Positions 33,794 to 51,750 of a stretch of 64,000 nt of DNA are shown here, piece after piece. Made by a program: the position numbers and the translations under genes. Origin of the DNA: Isoetes taiwanensis (Eukaryota; Streptophyta; Lycopodiopsida; Isoetales; Isoetaceae); the NCBI GenBank assembly GCA_021234155.1, contig JAJEKV010000537.1:62001-126000 (forward strand). The letters run 5' to 3'. Numbering within the stretch: the first letter of the stretch is position 1; the number at the start of each line of letters is the position of its first letter. The notes under the pieces are model-generated. The model saw only the letters and a list, made by a program, of their open reading frames with translations, did no database searches and was not told the DNA's origin.

Positions 33794-35479
33794 TCAAATT
33801 AACGGATGGTTTTGCCCAGTACAAGGCTCAGAAGTTAATTTAAAAACCTATCTTTGATAGTGTCTCAAATTATCACGCATACTAACATTTGGGTAAGAAT
33901 CGTGAGGCGATCGAAAAAATACAATCGCGGGCCGCATGACATCTCGGATAGGGCACAAAGACATGGCCCTTGGTAAGTTTAATAAGGATACACCACGTAA
34001 CATTGTGGAAAAATGGTAGGTGCATTTTTCGAAAGCATGGGCAACATAGCCTAGTTGGTGGTCTACCCTACTCAAAGACAAGCATTAGCGGGCAAGACGG
34101 AATAACATGACGAGATGTGAAAATAAGGGCATGACCCAAGAAGGTTTGTTTTAGAAATAATTGAGCTTTGTTTTAGAAACATTTGAGGAGACACGAGTAT
34201 TAAGATGTTATACGGTATGTGGGTGGCATCTCTAGTCTTAATGATGGAGCCAAGTTCGGGCTAAGGAGAATTAAAATATCGTAAAGTCTTATCTAGACTA
34301 ATGCACCTCCCTATAAAGGAATATGGCTGTCTGCCAAAGTTAATGCCTAAGGGCATAAATACAATGCCTATGGGCATAAATACAAAGGTTGAACACATCT
34401 TTGGACACCAAGAAGATGGAAATTAAACAAGCAAGGGTGGACATTATAAAAACGCAGAGGTGACCACAAGCAAGGTATAGTTGGCAAAATATTTTGGGGA
34501 TGGCAAAGGCATGGCCCTACATGAGTAATAGATTAAAGCATTTTTCACATTAATGGCTATGGCTAGGAGACATAAAAGAAGATGAGCGTCTTGCCGCGAG
34601 ATGCATATGGGAAGGACTAACACATAGCATATGTTCAAGATATCGCTACGGAATGTTATGCCCAAAGGTTGCCTAGTCTACCAAACAGTAGCATGTTGGT
34701 AAAAGCTTGAATAACATGGCGGTTGCAACATAGGTGCATATGATCTACTGCATTTGAGTATATTTCAATAACATCTCCGGATAGCACACAAGGACATGAC
34801 CCTAAAGAAGTAATAAGAGCAAAGATAGCATACAAAGAAGTTAACTCTACATGTAACTTAGGTTGGTGATATCGTTTTGCAATGTTAAGCCTAGATGGAT
34901 GGCGCTCTACTAAAGCACAAGCACAAAGCGGCAAGAATGAACAACAGGGAGATGTAAAACAAGGGCGCCCATAAAATGTTATCTTTAGCAATAACCGATA
35001 AACCATGTAGCATTAAAATGTTTAAGTGTATAGGTTCAAACATCTCCGGTCTTAAATTACCCGGTGGGCTTGCTTTCGGGCTAAGGAGAATCACAATACT
35101 TGTAGGGTCTCCTCTAGACTAATATGCACTTTCCCCATAAGGGAATATGGTTTTCCGTTAAAATTAATGCTTATGGGCATAATTGCAAAGTTTGACACAA
35201 AGTCGTGCACCGAGAAGGATGGAAATTAAACAAGCAAAAGGTGGACAATTTCTTTTTTAAAAATATGTAGAGGTGACTAGAAGCCGATATAAGGGCATAA
35301 CATTTTTCGGATTGCATAAACCATGAAAAATGCTGGTTTTTTTACATACTAACATTTGGGTAAATTCGTGAGATAGAGCAGAAAAAAAATACAATCTTTG
35401 GATGTTTAGGGTTCGTGGTATCTCTAGGATTTAATCTCCCGAGGCCCTAAGTTCTCGATAATGGCGGAAATGGCTGCAA

Positions 35480-35995
35480 GTACTCATCCGATATGGTATC
35501 ATGGTAAAGAATGCCGCATCGTCATTGGGCATGGACAAGTTCCGCCTAGCAGATGCCGATCATGCAAATCGACTCCATCTCGGAACGGGTACTTCTTCAT
35601 CCCGCTAAATTTACATGGCTTTCTATTTTAGCTAAAGCAAATCATGGAGGCGACATGGCTAACGATGCATGAGACCACATGGTCAAAAGCGAGAGAGGCT
35701 GCTTCACGGCGACATTTTAGCATTTAATCTTGCCAAACACATCCGGAAACCGCCTTGGTTCTTGGAGAAAGCCTTTGGTTCTTGCCGTTCAAATGGCCAA
35801 GAGCAAATTAACAAGGCGGCGATAGGTCCGATCAAAGGGGCCGGAATTGATCTACAAGCCCTTTGCAAGAAAGAGGAGGAAGCCTTTGCTCAACCTAGCA
35901 AAATGTTTCTAATGAGCATTGTAGAGAAGCATCGGTGGCAAAAGCCCCAACACAAGGAAGGGTGGAGATGTCGGCTAATATATCACAGCAACTAG
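35480..35995 (+). pseudogene. Family 2 homologue of the 5' ORF, copy A
   Basis: The frame from 35,669 (MRPHGQKRERLLHGD) carries GAGIDLQALCKKEEEAFAQP then SKMFLMSIVEKH, which aligns with KAGLDLKALCKAEGENIAQP then GKVFLEKIVHRF of family 1. Upstream pieces contain an RCRSCKS cysteine pair. The frame is disturbed on both sides, so its full extent cannot be given. This is the clearest protein-level link between the two families. Confidence 0.65.
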
Positions 35996-36849
35996 CGCAG
36001 AGTGGAGGATACACGGTTATCAAGCACATGGAGCAAGACCTAAATACAACAAGTGCGGGAACAATGAGGACTTAAATGGATTTGGAGCTTCAACCGAATC
36101 GGTTCTTTATGAATTAAAAATGTTATTCGATTTTACAGAGGCAACCGGTTATGCTTTGCCTAAATAACAATAAATTAACCCTTAAATCTAGGCTGGTCAC
36201 ATGGTGTATAACTCGTAATGGGGCAAAGCAGCAAGTAAATTATATCTTGAACATGGAGTAAATGCGGAAGAATAGATGTAAACTTCATTTAATCTTGAAT
36301 ATCCGGGTTGCAGAACAGGTATATCTAAATGGTAAGGTTTATCCGCATTTAGTATGCATAGGCTTGGCCCTGAAAGGATAGCCATAGGTGGAGGCAACTC
36401 GCGCCATCACGACCAGCAATGGCACAAGAAAGCCGATGGGGCAATCGCGCTTTGTACCGTGGCTCATATGAACCAACCTTGAGTTAACAGAACTGATATA
36501 TCACAACAACCAAATAGTGCAATGCAAAATGAGTTATGATTGGGTATTTATTACAATAGAATTACGGGACTCGTTCCCCTTTGGAATTCGGATTGGTCCC
36601 GTGGGAGACCATAGGCCCTATCTTTGAAATTTAACCGCTATTATTCGACTATGATATAGCTGAGTATTATGTGCTGAATTCTTTATTTGAGCTATCTTAA
36701 ATATCGAATTATTTGGATTATATTATGAAGTATATAATTTGGTGAAGGGGTTAAGCCGTGCTTGACTATTCTTACACCGCTAATCCTCTCTTGGTTACCC
36801 ATTAGGCTAACACTTGACTGGTTGGATTGCGTGTAACCGGTCTTGCACC

Positions 36850-37102
36850 TCCGCATTCCTTGCATTTTTTGGATGTTTTGGATATTTTGGATATTATGGA
36901 TGCAAAGGAAACTATAAAACCAAGTAAAAGACTGGAAGTATGTGGACCTGGCAAGACATTTTTTGACGATTTCTATGAAATCTTGTTGTTAATTGCATCG
37001 ACTGAAGGTACAACTTTTACAATATTACAATTTCTTTTCAAGTATATGAACCAGGCTATCCATTTACGGATCAGCCCGGAGTTGACTTTGGAAAACCGTT
37101 AA
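36850..37102 (+). pseudogene. Family 2 conserved frame, unknown function, copy A
   Basis: A frame with LDVLDILDIMDAKETIKPSK and a later FYEILLLIAS that is also present, with differences, at 41.43-41.65 kb, both ending LTLENR. Copy B seems nearer the original (ITISFQVYEPGYPF). Shared protein-level structure suggests it once coded. No family recognised and no clear match found in family 1. Confidence 0.4.
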
Positions 37103-37399
37103 GCTAATGATGTAATTTTTTTTCACGTAAGCATTTATCAAGTTGTTTGGTATCTCTTGGTCCTAAGAACTATATATGCGAGATATAGCAAAATTGAAAG
37201 GAAAAGTTAAGCTGGTACAATAAGCGACCTATGGGGTCATGTTACCGTGGATTAGAACGGTTTGGACTAGTAAAGAAATGTGATAATCTAAGGAAATATA
37301 AATGAATTGGAAGTAATGCGTGAGTGAAACCGTGGAGATCACTTGAATTAATATAAACATGAAAGAAAAATCACATAATGATAGAGCATTATACCTAGG

Positions 37400-37510
37400 A
37401 TGACTTGTGTAGTTAAGTATGTAGTAGGCCTTTTTGTTGGGCCTATAGTGCATGGTCCTCACATAGATGATTGTTGTATGAAAGGATGTATAAAACATTG
37501 TCAAGGTAGA
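37400..37510 (+). pseudogene. Family 2 counterpart of the MTCKVEF exon
   Basis: MTCVVKYVVGLFVGPIVHGP, then HIDDCCMKG, sits in the same place relative to the next exon as the family 1 MTCKVEF exon, and its start is similar. It is at 41,951 in copy B, where a shorter T run shifts the frame. The similarity is weak beyond the first residues. Confidence 0.35.
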
Positions 37511-37797
37511 AAAGGCTATGCATTGAAAATAGCAATAAATGTTGGATCTCAAGGCTATCGACTTTATGGTGAGGAACCGATAATTTCTAAAGCCCATGGT
37601 TTAGAAAGCCAAGTCTTTGGTCAAGGCTTTGGCAAGTTTATATATTCCCCGACTTGATTACCCCGGTTTAACTAGTGTGAGTCTTGGAGATCCAACTCTA
37701 GTAATATGTACAGACTGATGAACATGTGGAGCGGCATGACTTGTTGTTGCAGATTTGATGCATGTGTTTGATAATATACTAAGCATTCTTTCTAGCA

Positions 37798-37965
37798 GGG
37801 AAGCAAATATGGATAACAACTATGATATCTTACGGGGAAGCTATAGATCAACAAGATACTCTTGGTCAGAAATGGATTGATAGTATATGGCGCTGCAAAA
37901 CAAGGACTAATGCATGCATTACAGAGAAAAGGATGGTCATTGGAGGCATGCACATTCTAGGTAAT
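37798..37965 (+). pseudogene. Family 2 start of the central exon, copy A
   Basis: After an acceptor-like AGCAG comes a frame with an EANM.NNYDIL start, QQDTLGQKWIDSIW, then TEKRMVIGGMHIL. It parallels the start of the family 1 central exon (EALHTINEEE, PDWYTDI, NKAVQLMIGC). It then stops matching, which marks the internal deletion. Confidence 0.45.
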
Positions 37966-38229
37966 GCCCTACCTTAAAAAGTTTTTTTCAAAAAGCATAT
38001 GCTAAAATAAGTGAGCAAACTGTGTATGACTAGACTACAAAAGTGCGGCCTTTGGGCAAAAACATAGCAAGCCCCTCGGTAACATTAAAAAGCAAATATG
38101 CCAGCGGGATATGCGTATTGGGCTATGGTTCTTAACATTAGTATAGTCAAGGGGGGATCCCTATGAGTATAGGATCCCTCTGTCCTATACTCACAGGTAT
38201 TCCACGCCTTAGGTTGGAGGTAGGGTTTA

Positions 38230-42807
<4,578 letters not shown>

Positions 42808-42860
42808 GGGCATGCATGGGAGCATGCATAAGCATGCATGGAGCATGCACCACATCTTTA
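42808..42860. repeat. CATGCATG cluster
   Basis: GGCATGCATGGGAGCATGC, then AAGCATGCATGGAGCATGC, then ACCACATC. The same arrangement occurs at 27.58-27.63 kb. CATGCA is the RY motif bound by B3-domain factors in plants. Here it may simply be part of a repeat. Confidence 0.7.
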
Positions 42861-43230
42861 GAACGTCGGATCAAAAATGAAGACAAAATCCTAGCCCTTA
42901 AAATGTTTTATGGAATGTGTAAGGAAGGTGCAGCTTTGGGATATAATTAAGGCATTGAATGAAATGAAGTGGCACGCATATTTTATTTCGTATTAAATAG
43001 GGAAATGAAAACGTGGCGCATCCCTCTGGCGACATCTATTGGTATGCATGACTAGATATTCTGGAAGCACAAACGTTAGAAGCTTTATGAGGGAGTGTAC
43101 GAAATTGATTTAGCATTTTTTTTGGCGACGTGGCAGAAATTAACACATCTGATTTCGCTTTTCTCTCGGGCAACAGCTAGCCGCCATAGCCAAGCTTCTA
43201 TCTAATGCCGCTAGCCGCTTCTGCAGCTTC
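42861..43230. other. Intergenic, upstream of an unidentified gene
   Basis: No feature recognised. CAG/CTG sites become frequent again toward 43.2 kb. Confidence 0.4.
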
Positions 43231-43236
43231 TATCTA

Positions 43237-44075
43237 ATGCCGGATCTGCTGGCATTGCGCCTCTGCTTGAAGGCCCGCTCAGCTGTGCGTTTCAAGGATC
43301 TTATAAGAGCAGCAAAGCATGCATGGCCTCTGTCTATGTTATTCTTTGAATCTATGGAGCTCCCTGTTATATCTCATATCTGTTGTTTCTTTTCCTCTAT
43401 TGCAGTACGCTCGGCCAGAAACTCGGGATTCAACAATATGTCAAATGCCCTTACTATTATGGGTTAGAATTTTTTCATTAGCTTCTGCGGTTTTCCTCCG
43501 TCCATTCCAAATCCTTAGCAAAAACGCACATAATCGTGCCCAAACTCTGTTTCTGCTTAGCATTGCCCATGGAGTTGCAACTCTAAAAAATGCCTACTGG
43601 AAGGGCATATCTCCCAAGCTCGTTTTTCTGACAGCTTTCCTTGATTATCATTAACGAAAAATGCAGGTAAAGCATTTGAAGGGATTTTAGGTATGCTATT
43701 GAATGTTGGAGTGATTTTTCCTCCGTTGGCTATGGTTCAGGGCTCTGCCGGAATGGCCACCCTAGGTCGCTGCAGCTATGGCAGGTCATTTATTTTGAAC
43801 ATTTCAATGACTCCATTCGTCTTGCGGATTATTGAGCTAAATAATCTCATGTTCTCTGGTATGAATGCATTGTTTGGCATTATGTAATCCGTTTTTGTTC
43901 CTCTATTTTTTCTAACTTGCATTTGATTCCTCTATTTTTAACTTGCAACAGGTTATTGGTATCATCAGCTCGATAATCTGGAGCTGTGTCTGTGCCTTAG
44001 CATTTTATAATGCGAGAAGAGAGCTTATGATACCATCTGCCACTGTTGAAGTACTATCTGATGCAGAACATATCT
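43237..44075 (+). other. Unidentified gene-like tract, possible membrane protein
   Basis: The first frame (MPDLLALRLCLKARSAVRFK) continues with WPLSMLFFESMELPVISH and SARNSGFNNMSN. After an acceptor-like GCAG near 43.67 kb comes GVIFPPLAMVQGSAGMATLG. After CAACAG near 43.95 kb comes IGIISSIIWSCVCALAFYNA, ending SATVEVLSDAEHI and a stop at about 44,076. Two hydrophobic segments suggest membrane insertion. The pieces have plausible splice borders but are not proven to join. No family recognised. Confidence 0.35.
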
Positions 44076-44595
44076 GAGGTAATTGATTTTTTTTACTATT
44101 CAATAGTTTGTTTATGAGGTGGTCAGCATGCTCTAAAGAATGGACATAGTGATACTGGCCATGGAAAGGAAGGAATTCCACCATATTGCCTTCTTTCTCA
44201 AGTTTTTTTAAGCTCCTAATAGTCAATGCAAGGATGAAAAGTCCCCCCGGAAATAGATAGTATTTTCCTCCTTCGTCCGGTGCCTTTTTGCTAATTAACT
44301 ACATAAATCATGTGAGTATCAGTACTCACTTCTCCTTACATTGAATCGCATTGATGAAACTATTCAACACAGCTGAATTTGGTTTCGTGTGCCTGTTCCC
44401 TGTACACATAAAGCTGCAGGAACACGAAGTTTTAAATTTCTCACAAAAATATTTGCATTGCCTAGCCCAATTATTTTTCTATGTCAAATAAGCAATTTTA
44501 ACTTACATCGGTTTTCTTATTTGTTTGGTATTAGACAAAGTGCTGTAGTAGATTTACAACATAACCGTTCTGATGAAAGGACCATTTGCCCTGCA

Positions 44596-45361
44596 GTTTG
44601 ACGATCCCATATGGGTCGAAAATCAAGAAAGGGGAGCATTTTGTGCCAGATGCTAAACATTTTCAAGATATTAAGAATCTTCAGCACAAAAGACAATACT
44701 AGATGTCTTTTATGAATTCAAGTAAAGATATGGACAAGAACAAGGATAGGTTGCGCCAAAGTTGGTAGCCAATCCACAAGAAACGTTTCTGCACTGGAGT
44801 CATCCGCCCACTACAGATATTGGAGGCATGCCTGTATCAAACCTATTATCTTTCCAATGTGATCAAGCAGCTAGAGTCATGGAAAATGTTGGCGAAATAA
44901 TGGAGATTGTGATAAATGATGACACGAGTTTTCTGCTACTGCTTCATGTCATTTCTCATTGTCTGATGTTGGAGCTGCTGCAAACGTTGACATGTTCGAA
45001 GGTGGTAATGAACATGTAACAGGGAATAACATGTTGAATTCTGGCTGGGAAATTAGTGACCTTGAGGATGTAGAATACTTTTTCCGGTAAACTGTCCAAC
45101 TTCTCCTGCTGTGTTTTCTTGCTTATTTTCACTGGCTCATTGTTAAATTTCTTTCTTTACGTCAGAGATGATGACTCATCTTTTCGACAAGCCACACCAG
45201 GCACTGTGCCCCTAAGATATGCAACATCCTTAGATGGTCACAGAAATAGCTCAGAAGATGAGTATGAAGAATCTCATTCCTCTAGGAGAAAAAATGAATT
45301 TTATCAACAGGAACAGGGAAATTCTTTACTTTATGGAAAGGAAGATCAGATTTTATTCTAG
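44596..45361 (+). other. Unidentified gene-like tract, faint LNK-like motif
   Basis: After CTGCAG near 44.60 kb comes FDDPIWVENQERGAF. Later, around 45.0 kb, a frame gives GNNMLNSGWEISDLEDVEYF; it is interrupted by a 100-base intron-like gap (donor GTAAAC, acceptor GTCAG near 45.17 kb), then DDDSSFRQATPGTVPLRY and SSEDEYEESHSSRRKNEF to a stop at 45,361. GW.I..LEDVE.FFR..DSSF recalls the GWxxIGxFxDVDRxFxxxDxxF pattern of the clock-associated LNK proteins, but this is from memory and weak. Stops and frame changes lie between the pieces. Confidence 0.25.
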
Positions 45362-47329
45362 GTATTTATATGATCATAACAGGGTTCATAACAACACTCT
45401 CTTGCGTTTAAAGCTAAATGTTTATTGGTTACTAGTTTCATATGGTGAGGTTGTGTCTAATTGCTACTTTCATATTGTTGCTATGAATATAATACGACTG
45501 CAGTTTTGCAGCAGTATGTAATAAATGATTTATTTCCAGTTATTTATGCATTCACAAAAAAAGAACTAGGCAAATAATTATATACTGTAAATTTACCAAT
45601 CTTGATAAAAGAGGGACAAAATCAAGCTTGCTTATTACTGTTTAGTGAGTACAGGACGTGACAAAGAAAGGGCATATGGACATTCTACTCCACTAATTTC
45701 AATCTATATTTCATATCCAGTCATTGCCAATATGATTCTTGATGCCTGTTTTATGCGATATGGTGGGAATTCAATGCTTTCTTATGGGGTATGGTGGGAA
45801 TTCAATGCTTACTTCTAGGAAAGTTTTTAGTCCCCCCTTTTTTTTCGATGGTTATCATTGTATACATCTCAAGGGTGCATCTAGCATTTATGAATTGCTA
45901 AAATTTCAAGTGTAATATGTGGAAATGAAGGTGACATATGTTCTATTACCTATGTATCCATTGGGGGCATCTCACAAAAGGAATGTGATGGAGAACATAA
46001 TATGTAAATTCAACTTTGTACACTCCCATGTAGCACAAACCCTTTATAAAATTTCCATGAGATTTTGAATACTAATGAAGTCCTCGATGTATTTAATAAT
46101 ATCTTATTGAAATCCTTATGGATACTTTAACAAAATCTAGAACAACCTTGAAGAAATCTTACGACCTGGAATCTTCACATTTGCAATGTTGGGTAGTAGA
46201 ATTGACAATCTAGAATAGGTACATTTAACTCCGTACAACCGTAGAAAAATATCATTCCCACCATTTTGTGTCATTTGTTAGGCTTTTCATTGGAAGATTT
46301 GTCACCATACGACATAATTGTGTTAAACAACTCTCCTTCATGGATATCTTTCTCAAACATCTTAACTATCCATACAATATGGAGATTACATGTCAAAGGC
46401 TAGTGTGTCAAATACTCTTATATTTTGCTCTGTAATTTGCCAAAGCTATAAGCCATAAGCAATCCCCCTCTGATTTATGTTGCTACGAGATCATATATAT
46501 GGAGAAAGCAATCGATCGAAGGGAGGCAAGGATTCCAATTTATTTAGATTGTATTATATAAGTTGCTAAAATTTCAAGAGTAATATGTGGAAATCAAGGT
46601 TACATATGTTCTATTAGTTATGTATCTATTAGGCGCATCTCATACCGGGGACTCTCATAACCCAGAACAATCTTGAAATCTCGCTAAAACCTAGACAACA
46701 TTAGCTCATACAATTGTCTGTCCAGTATTCAAAATAAACACATTCGAGTTTGTGCAGACCTTAAAGCCCCCTATATGTCTCCAAGAAAAAACAAGGTCAA
46801 TAATGCAAATTCCATGGTTGTTATGAGGAATGTGTTTCTATCCTATAGACATGAGAACATAAGGCACTAGCATAGGTTCCAATTGTCCATATTTTTAGAT
46901 TGACACGCATCCATTATTACTGGATGGAAAGGCAAATGTTTGCCCCAAGAATACTCCTCTTTAGTAACTCACTCCACCAAATACAAAGGAGTCGGGAAAG
47001 AGAAATGTTCATGGCAAAAAATGAGAACCTCTTTAAGAGAAAGGTTCTTATAGAGTGCCCATAACTTCTTTTAATCTATTTTGGAACGATCTCTTGATCA
47101 TTCTATGGTAACCATCATTTAGAAAGTCTATCAAAATCCTGCTAATTTCATGGAAAGTTGTATAAAAACTCTATGATCCCTAAATTATGATCTCCTTCTA
47201 TATCGTCTTAAGGCAATTCATAGAGATTGATCCTTTTTGCATCGTATGACTAATATAACCGCATAGGTATATAACATTCTTTATGAGATCTTAAGGAATA
47301 TATACAATACTTTGAGAATATTCATGTTG
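45362..47329. other. Intergenic with small internal duplications
   Basis: It contains a ~31-bp direct duplication (GGTGGGAATTCAATGCTT at about 45.76 and 45.79 kb) and a diverged ~85-bp pair beginning GCTAAAATTTCAAG (about 45.90 and 46.57 kb). No gene recognised. Confidence 0.5.
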
Positions 47330-47700
<371 letters not shown>

Positions 47701-49229
47701 ATCTCATCTCACCCTTACCCCCTTGACGCTAGAGAGCCGATTTGGCTATGCCGGGGCTATCGCCTAAATTGCATCTTCGACATTCGCCTTTGCTTCAAGG
47801 CACTGGGGCCGTGCATTTTGAGGTCGTACTAAAGAACTATTCAGTTTGCATTTTTTTTAACACCTCTATTATTTGGAAGGATCTCGATTACATTGTTTTT
47901 GCCCGACCTTAAGAAGATAAATGAGATCGAGGCATTGGATGCTTTCCTAGGAATTCTTATTTGTGAAAAGCCGGTTTAGTTTGGTAGATTACAACATTTA
48001 CCGGTGTGGATGATTACCGAAAGTTATATCGCCCATTTTTCTTTGACAATGAATGGCTATAGTGATACGCCATCTTGGTTTTTGAGATATTATTCCTCAT
48101 AAACAACATTCTCCCATTTGACAAATTTCCCCTTTCCAATATGCATTGCTAGGAAGGTCGCCTTCACAGATTATAATATTGTAGAAGCATCGAAAATGGT
48201 GGCTTTACGCTCCTATTGGGCTTGATTATTTAAATGAATGCTCCATGATATTTCTATGAAAACAAAGAATTACCGAAGTTTGAGTTAGCCCTTCCCATGT
48301 TTTCAAATCCCCTTGCTTCGTTATGACACGACATGGAGTGGATGACAAGTACTTCCATGATTTGCAGTGCATGCCGAGATGTGCGCAATAGCAAAATATG
48401 GTCTTACAATGTATGCCAAAGAATAGAAACTCTTGCACTCATTATGGAGAAACGTCGTAGAAGCAAATCAAGATCAAACCGAGATGGAAAAGGTAATGTT
48501 ACTAATCGAAGATATAGGTTGGATCAATCGATAACATAAGCCGCATCCTATTGTTGATTAGGTCTAAATCTATTGTACTTCATCGCGGATTGTCTTCCAT
48601 GATCAAGACAAAATAGTTTATTCTATATTGTTGACATTTTTGCTATTTCATTTACTCGGTGTTTCGTCGACTTAGAATATTTACGGTTGGGTCCACATCT
48701 CCTTTCAACGGAAACGATAATATGGGTTGAAAATGTTATCGATTGATTCAAGCTTTCCTCATGCCCTCAATATGTTTGCGTACTATAGCCTTTATTCCAT
48801 CGCGTCTCAACAAGAAATGGCTTTGCAAATTTTTGTGTCAACGAAGGGGAATTGTGCAACTTGATCTGCATTTCAAGGCCAAAGATATTGGTGAGATATC
48901 TTTCTTATGTACATGTGGTGACAAATTTTTGGGTCATTTGGGAGAGCAGTAAGAGGAGTCAAAGCCATGAAATTAAAAGATGGTGATAAGAATCTTTGCC
49001 ATCATTCAAGGAAGCAGATTAAGGGAAAGAAAGCAGGTTAGTGTTGTCCTTTATAGTGTATTTCATTTCAAACAAGTAATCGTGTTTCTCTTCTAGAAGT
49101 GAAGAAAACATAGAGCCTTGGCTTCTTTTTCTCAAAGAGAATGGATATGGCAAGCGTGTTCTGTTGACTCATTTCCTAGACACAACCTTAACAAAGTTGG
49201 CATAATAGGATGCAAGGTGTGCATATATT
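47701..49229. other. No gene recognised
   Basis: Short frames only. A stretch near 48.31-48.40 kb (MTRHGVDDKYFHDLQCMPRC) stays open for a while but matches nothing I know. Confidence 0.4.
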
Positions 49230-49445
49230 TTGCCAATAGTTGATTACATGGTAGCTCATTTGACGGTTCTCGTGCTAATAAGTTCTTCGTTTTACAATTC
49301 GAAAGTGGGAGACCGAAGCACTTCTTTGTTTGTTGTAGGTTTGACAATCCCGTGTAATATACTTTTACAATTCCGAGGCAGGAGACCGACTTGCTTCTTT
49401 GTTTGTTGTAGGTTTGACAATCCCAGGTAACATACTAGGTAACAT
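49230..49445. repeat. Tandem duplication of ~80 bp
   Basis: TTTGTTTGTTGTAGGTTTGA with GGAGACCGA upstream occurs twice, about 80 bp apart (49.31 and 49.38 kb). The phrase CCCAGGTAACATACTAGGTAACATACTACCC is a further short duplication. Confidence 0.7.
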
Positions 49446-49814
49446 ACTACCCGGGCTGATGTCCATCATTATTTGTTGTCTTCTGCCGCCCTAGTTTTGC
49501 ACTTTGGATCCTATATGTATGATTGTGGGTTCGGATAATGAGAGTGGAGAAGAAGTTGTAAAACAAACTAAGAGCGCACTTCTTTGATATGGCACTTCTC
49601 CTCCGCACTATGATGCGTGAGGAAAGCTTTCCCAACTTTGATTATCTCTTTTGTTCCATCACTAGAGACTAGCAGGTTATTTGTGGTAAGCTTTTATCTT
49701 GATTCTCAATTTTTATTCTTGCTAACCCTAGGTTTTCCAACAGAACCTTCTTGCTCGGCAACATTCTTGAGAGATATAATAAATCAGGTATGTTCCAATT
49801 TAAGTTCTAATTTG

Positions 49815-51750
49815 AGTTACTCTTTTTGTTGTGGGTACGATATTCATAATAAAAGTGGCCTTGAATTGAGAAGCATTCTGGTTTATTTGACGTATTTACT
49901 TAATGAATTTGAAAATGCGCATTAGCTAGCGACTTTCTTAGATCATTCTTTCAGCTTTTCAATGCATGCTCATGCTTGAGAAAAACAGAGTTTGCTTGCT
50001 GAAGTTATGGCCTCTCAAAAAAAAGCTGTAAAATTAGAACAGAAAATGTGTTTTGCCATATTTGGACCATTTATCATATGAATCTGGAAATTGTGTGCCT
50101 AGCAATATGTTTAGGTCTTCCCTTCATCTTTCCAAGGGATACTCTTGCTGCAAAGATAGAGTTTGCATTTGAAAGTTATGTTTAAGTTCTTACTGCCAGC
50201 CAGAAAGCAAGCCTTGGATTTAGAAACATTTTTGGTTTATTTGACATGTTTACATAATGAATTTGAAAAAAATATGCACCTAACGACTTTGGTAGATCAT
50301 TCTTTGAGCTTTTCAATGCATGCTCATATTTGAGAAACAGAATTTGCTTGCTCAAGTTATGGCTCTCTTTCTACACTGCTGTAAAATTAGAACAGCAAAT
50401 GCATTTTGCCATGTTTGGTCCATTTACAGTAGGAATCTGAAATTTGTGTCCCTAGCAATATTCTTAGGTCTTCCCTTGATCTTTTCAACGGATACTCTTG
50501 CTGTGAAGATAGAGCTCGTGATTTGAAAGTTATGTTAGATTTCACGGCCGGGTCAACAAGCTTCAAAATGGTGAAAGGTAAAGTTGCGCTTTTCCACAAT
50601 AATAGGTACCGTTAAGAGTTGCGTTAAGAGACGGAAGTTCGGTTCATAATATGCCAGAAAGGTGGTAACAATATTTGGGCCAATGAGGTTTATGTGAAAT
50701 TGTCGTGTTAACGTAGTCCGGCCATGATCCTCTTTACTATTGCCATCTTTTGTTGAATGATTCAAATTGCCTCGGCTTTTGCGTGTTATTTGTCCTTTAT
50801 TTGTTTGTTTTTTGGCGATAGGTCTGTTTGTAATGCTTCACAAAGTAGCAAATCCTTATATGTAGGCAAGTGCATGTACAAAAGAAGCCGATTAATTTGT
50901 TGTTTGTTGGAGATGGAATAGGCAAAATGATCATCCCACAATAATAGGTACCCGTTAAGAGTTGCGTTAAAGAGACGGAAGTTCGGTTCATAATATGCCG
51001 AAAAGGTAACAATATTTGGGCCAATGGGGTTTATGTGAAATTGTCGTGTTATGTAGTCCGTGCCATGATCCTCTTACTATTGCCATCTTTTGTTGAATGA
51101 TTCAAATTGCCCTTTGGCTTTTTGCGTTATTTGTCCTTTATTTGTTTGTTTTTGGCGTAGGGAAAATTTCTCCTTTCCAAGAATGCCACAATCAGTCCAT
51201 CTCTGCACATAGGTGAATGCCTTTTCCACCTCACTATTAGTAGGTCTGTTTGTAATGCTTTTCACAAAGTAGCAAATCCTTATATGTAGGCAAGTGCATG
51301 TACAAAAGAAGCTGATTAATTTGTTGTTTGTTGTAGGCAAAATGATCATCTGCAAAGATAGAGTTTGCATTTGAAGTTATGTTTAAGTTCTTCTGCCAGC
51401 CAAAAAGCAAGCCTTGGATTTAGAAACATTCGGGTTTATTTGACATGTTTATATAATGAATTTGAAAAATATGCACCTAACGACTTTGGTAGATCATTCT
51501 TTGAGCTTTCCAATGCATGCTCATATTTGAGAAACAGAGTTTGCTTGCTCAAGTTATGGCTCTCTTTCTACATCTGCTGTAAAATTAGAACAAAGAAATG
51601 CATTTTGCCATGTTTGGCCCATTTACAGTTGGAATCTGAAATTTGTGTTCCTAGCAATATTCTTAGGTCTTCCCTTCATCTTTTCAACGGATACTCTTTG
51701 CTGTGAAGATAGAGCTTGCATTTGAAAGTTATGTTAGATTTCTACGGCCA
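49815..51750 (+). repeat. Array of ~300-bp repeats and a ~390-bp duplication
   Basis: A unit with TGACATGTTTA, AATGCATGCTCATATTTGAG, CTGTAAAATTAGAACA and AATGCATTTTGCCAT occurs at about 49.82-50.19, 50.20-50.54 and 51.36-51.75 kb. A fourth copy is at 56.48-56.80 kb. Between the second and third, a second unit starting CACAATAATAGGTACC is duplicated (about 50.60 and 50.94 kb). No protein frame is shared by all copies. Confidence 0.8.

Larger units (their letters stand above)
33794..38229 (+). mobile_element. Family 2 retroelement, copy A (RT lost)
   Basis: The 5' end is ATCAAATTAACGGATGG. The sequence is collinear with 38.34-42.45 kb for about 4.1 kb. It carries frames related to the 5' part of family 1 but in the opposite orientation. 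After the start of the central exon (about 37.96 kb) homology to the coding region stops, and within 270 bases an end GGAGGTAGGGTTTAGCTTATATATA appears, closely like the family 1 3' end GGAGGTAGGGCTTACTTGTATATA. So this is an internally deleted, non-autonomous copy that lacks the RT. Confidence 0.75.

Noticed and set aside
44596-45361. Firm assignment as an LNK clock gene
   Set aside because: Only one short motif is similar and the rest shows stops and no further LNK blocks, so it is kept only as a low-confidence note.
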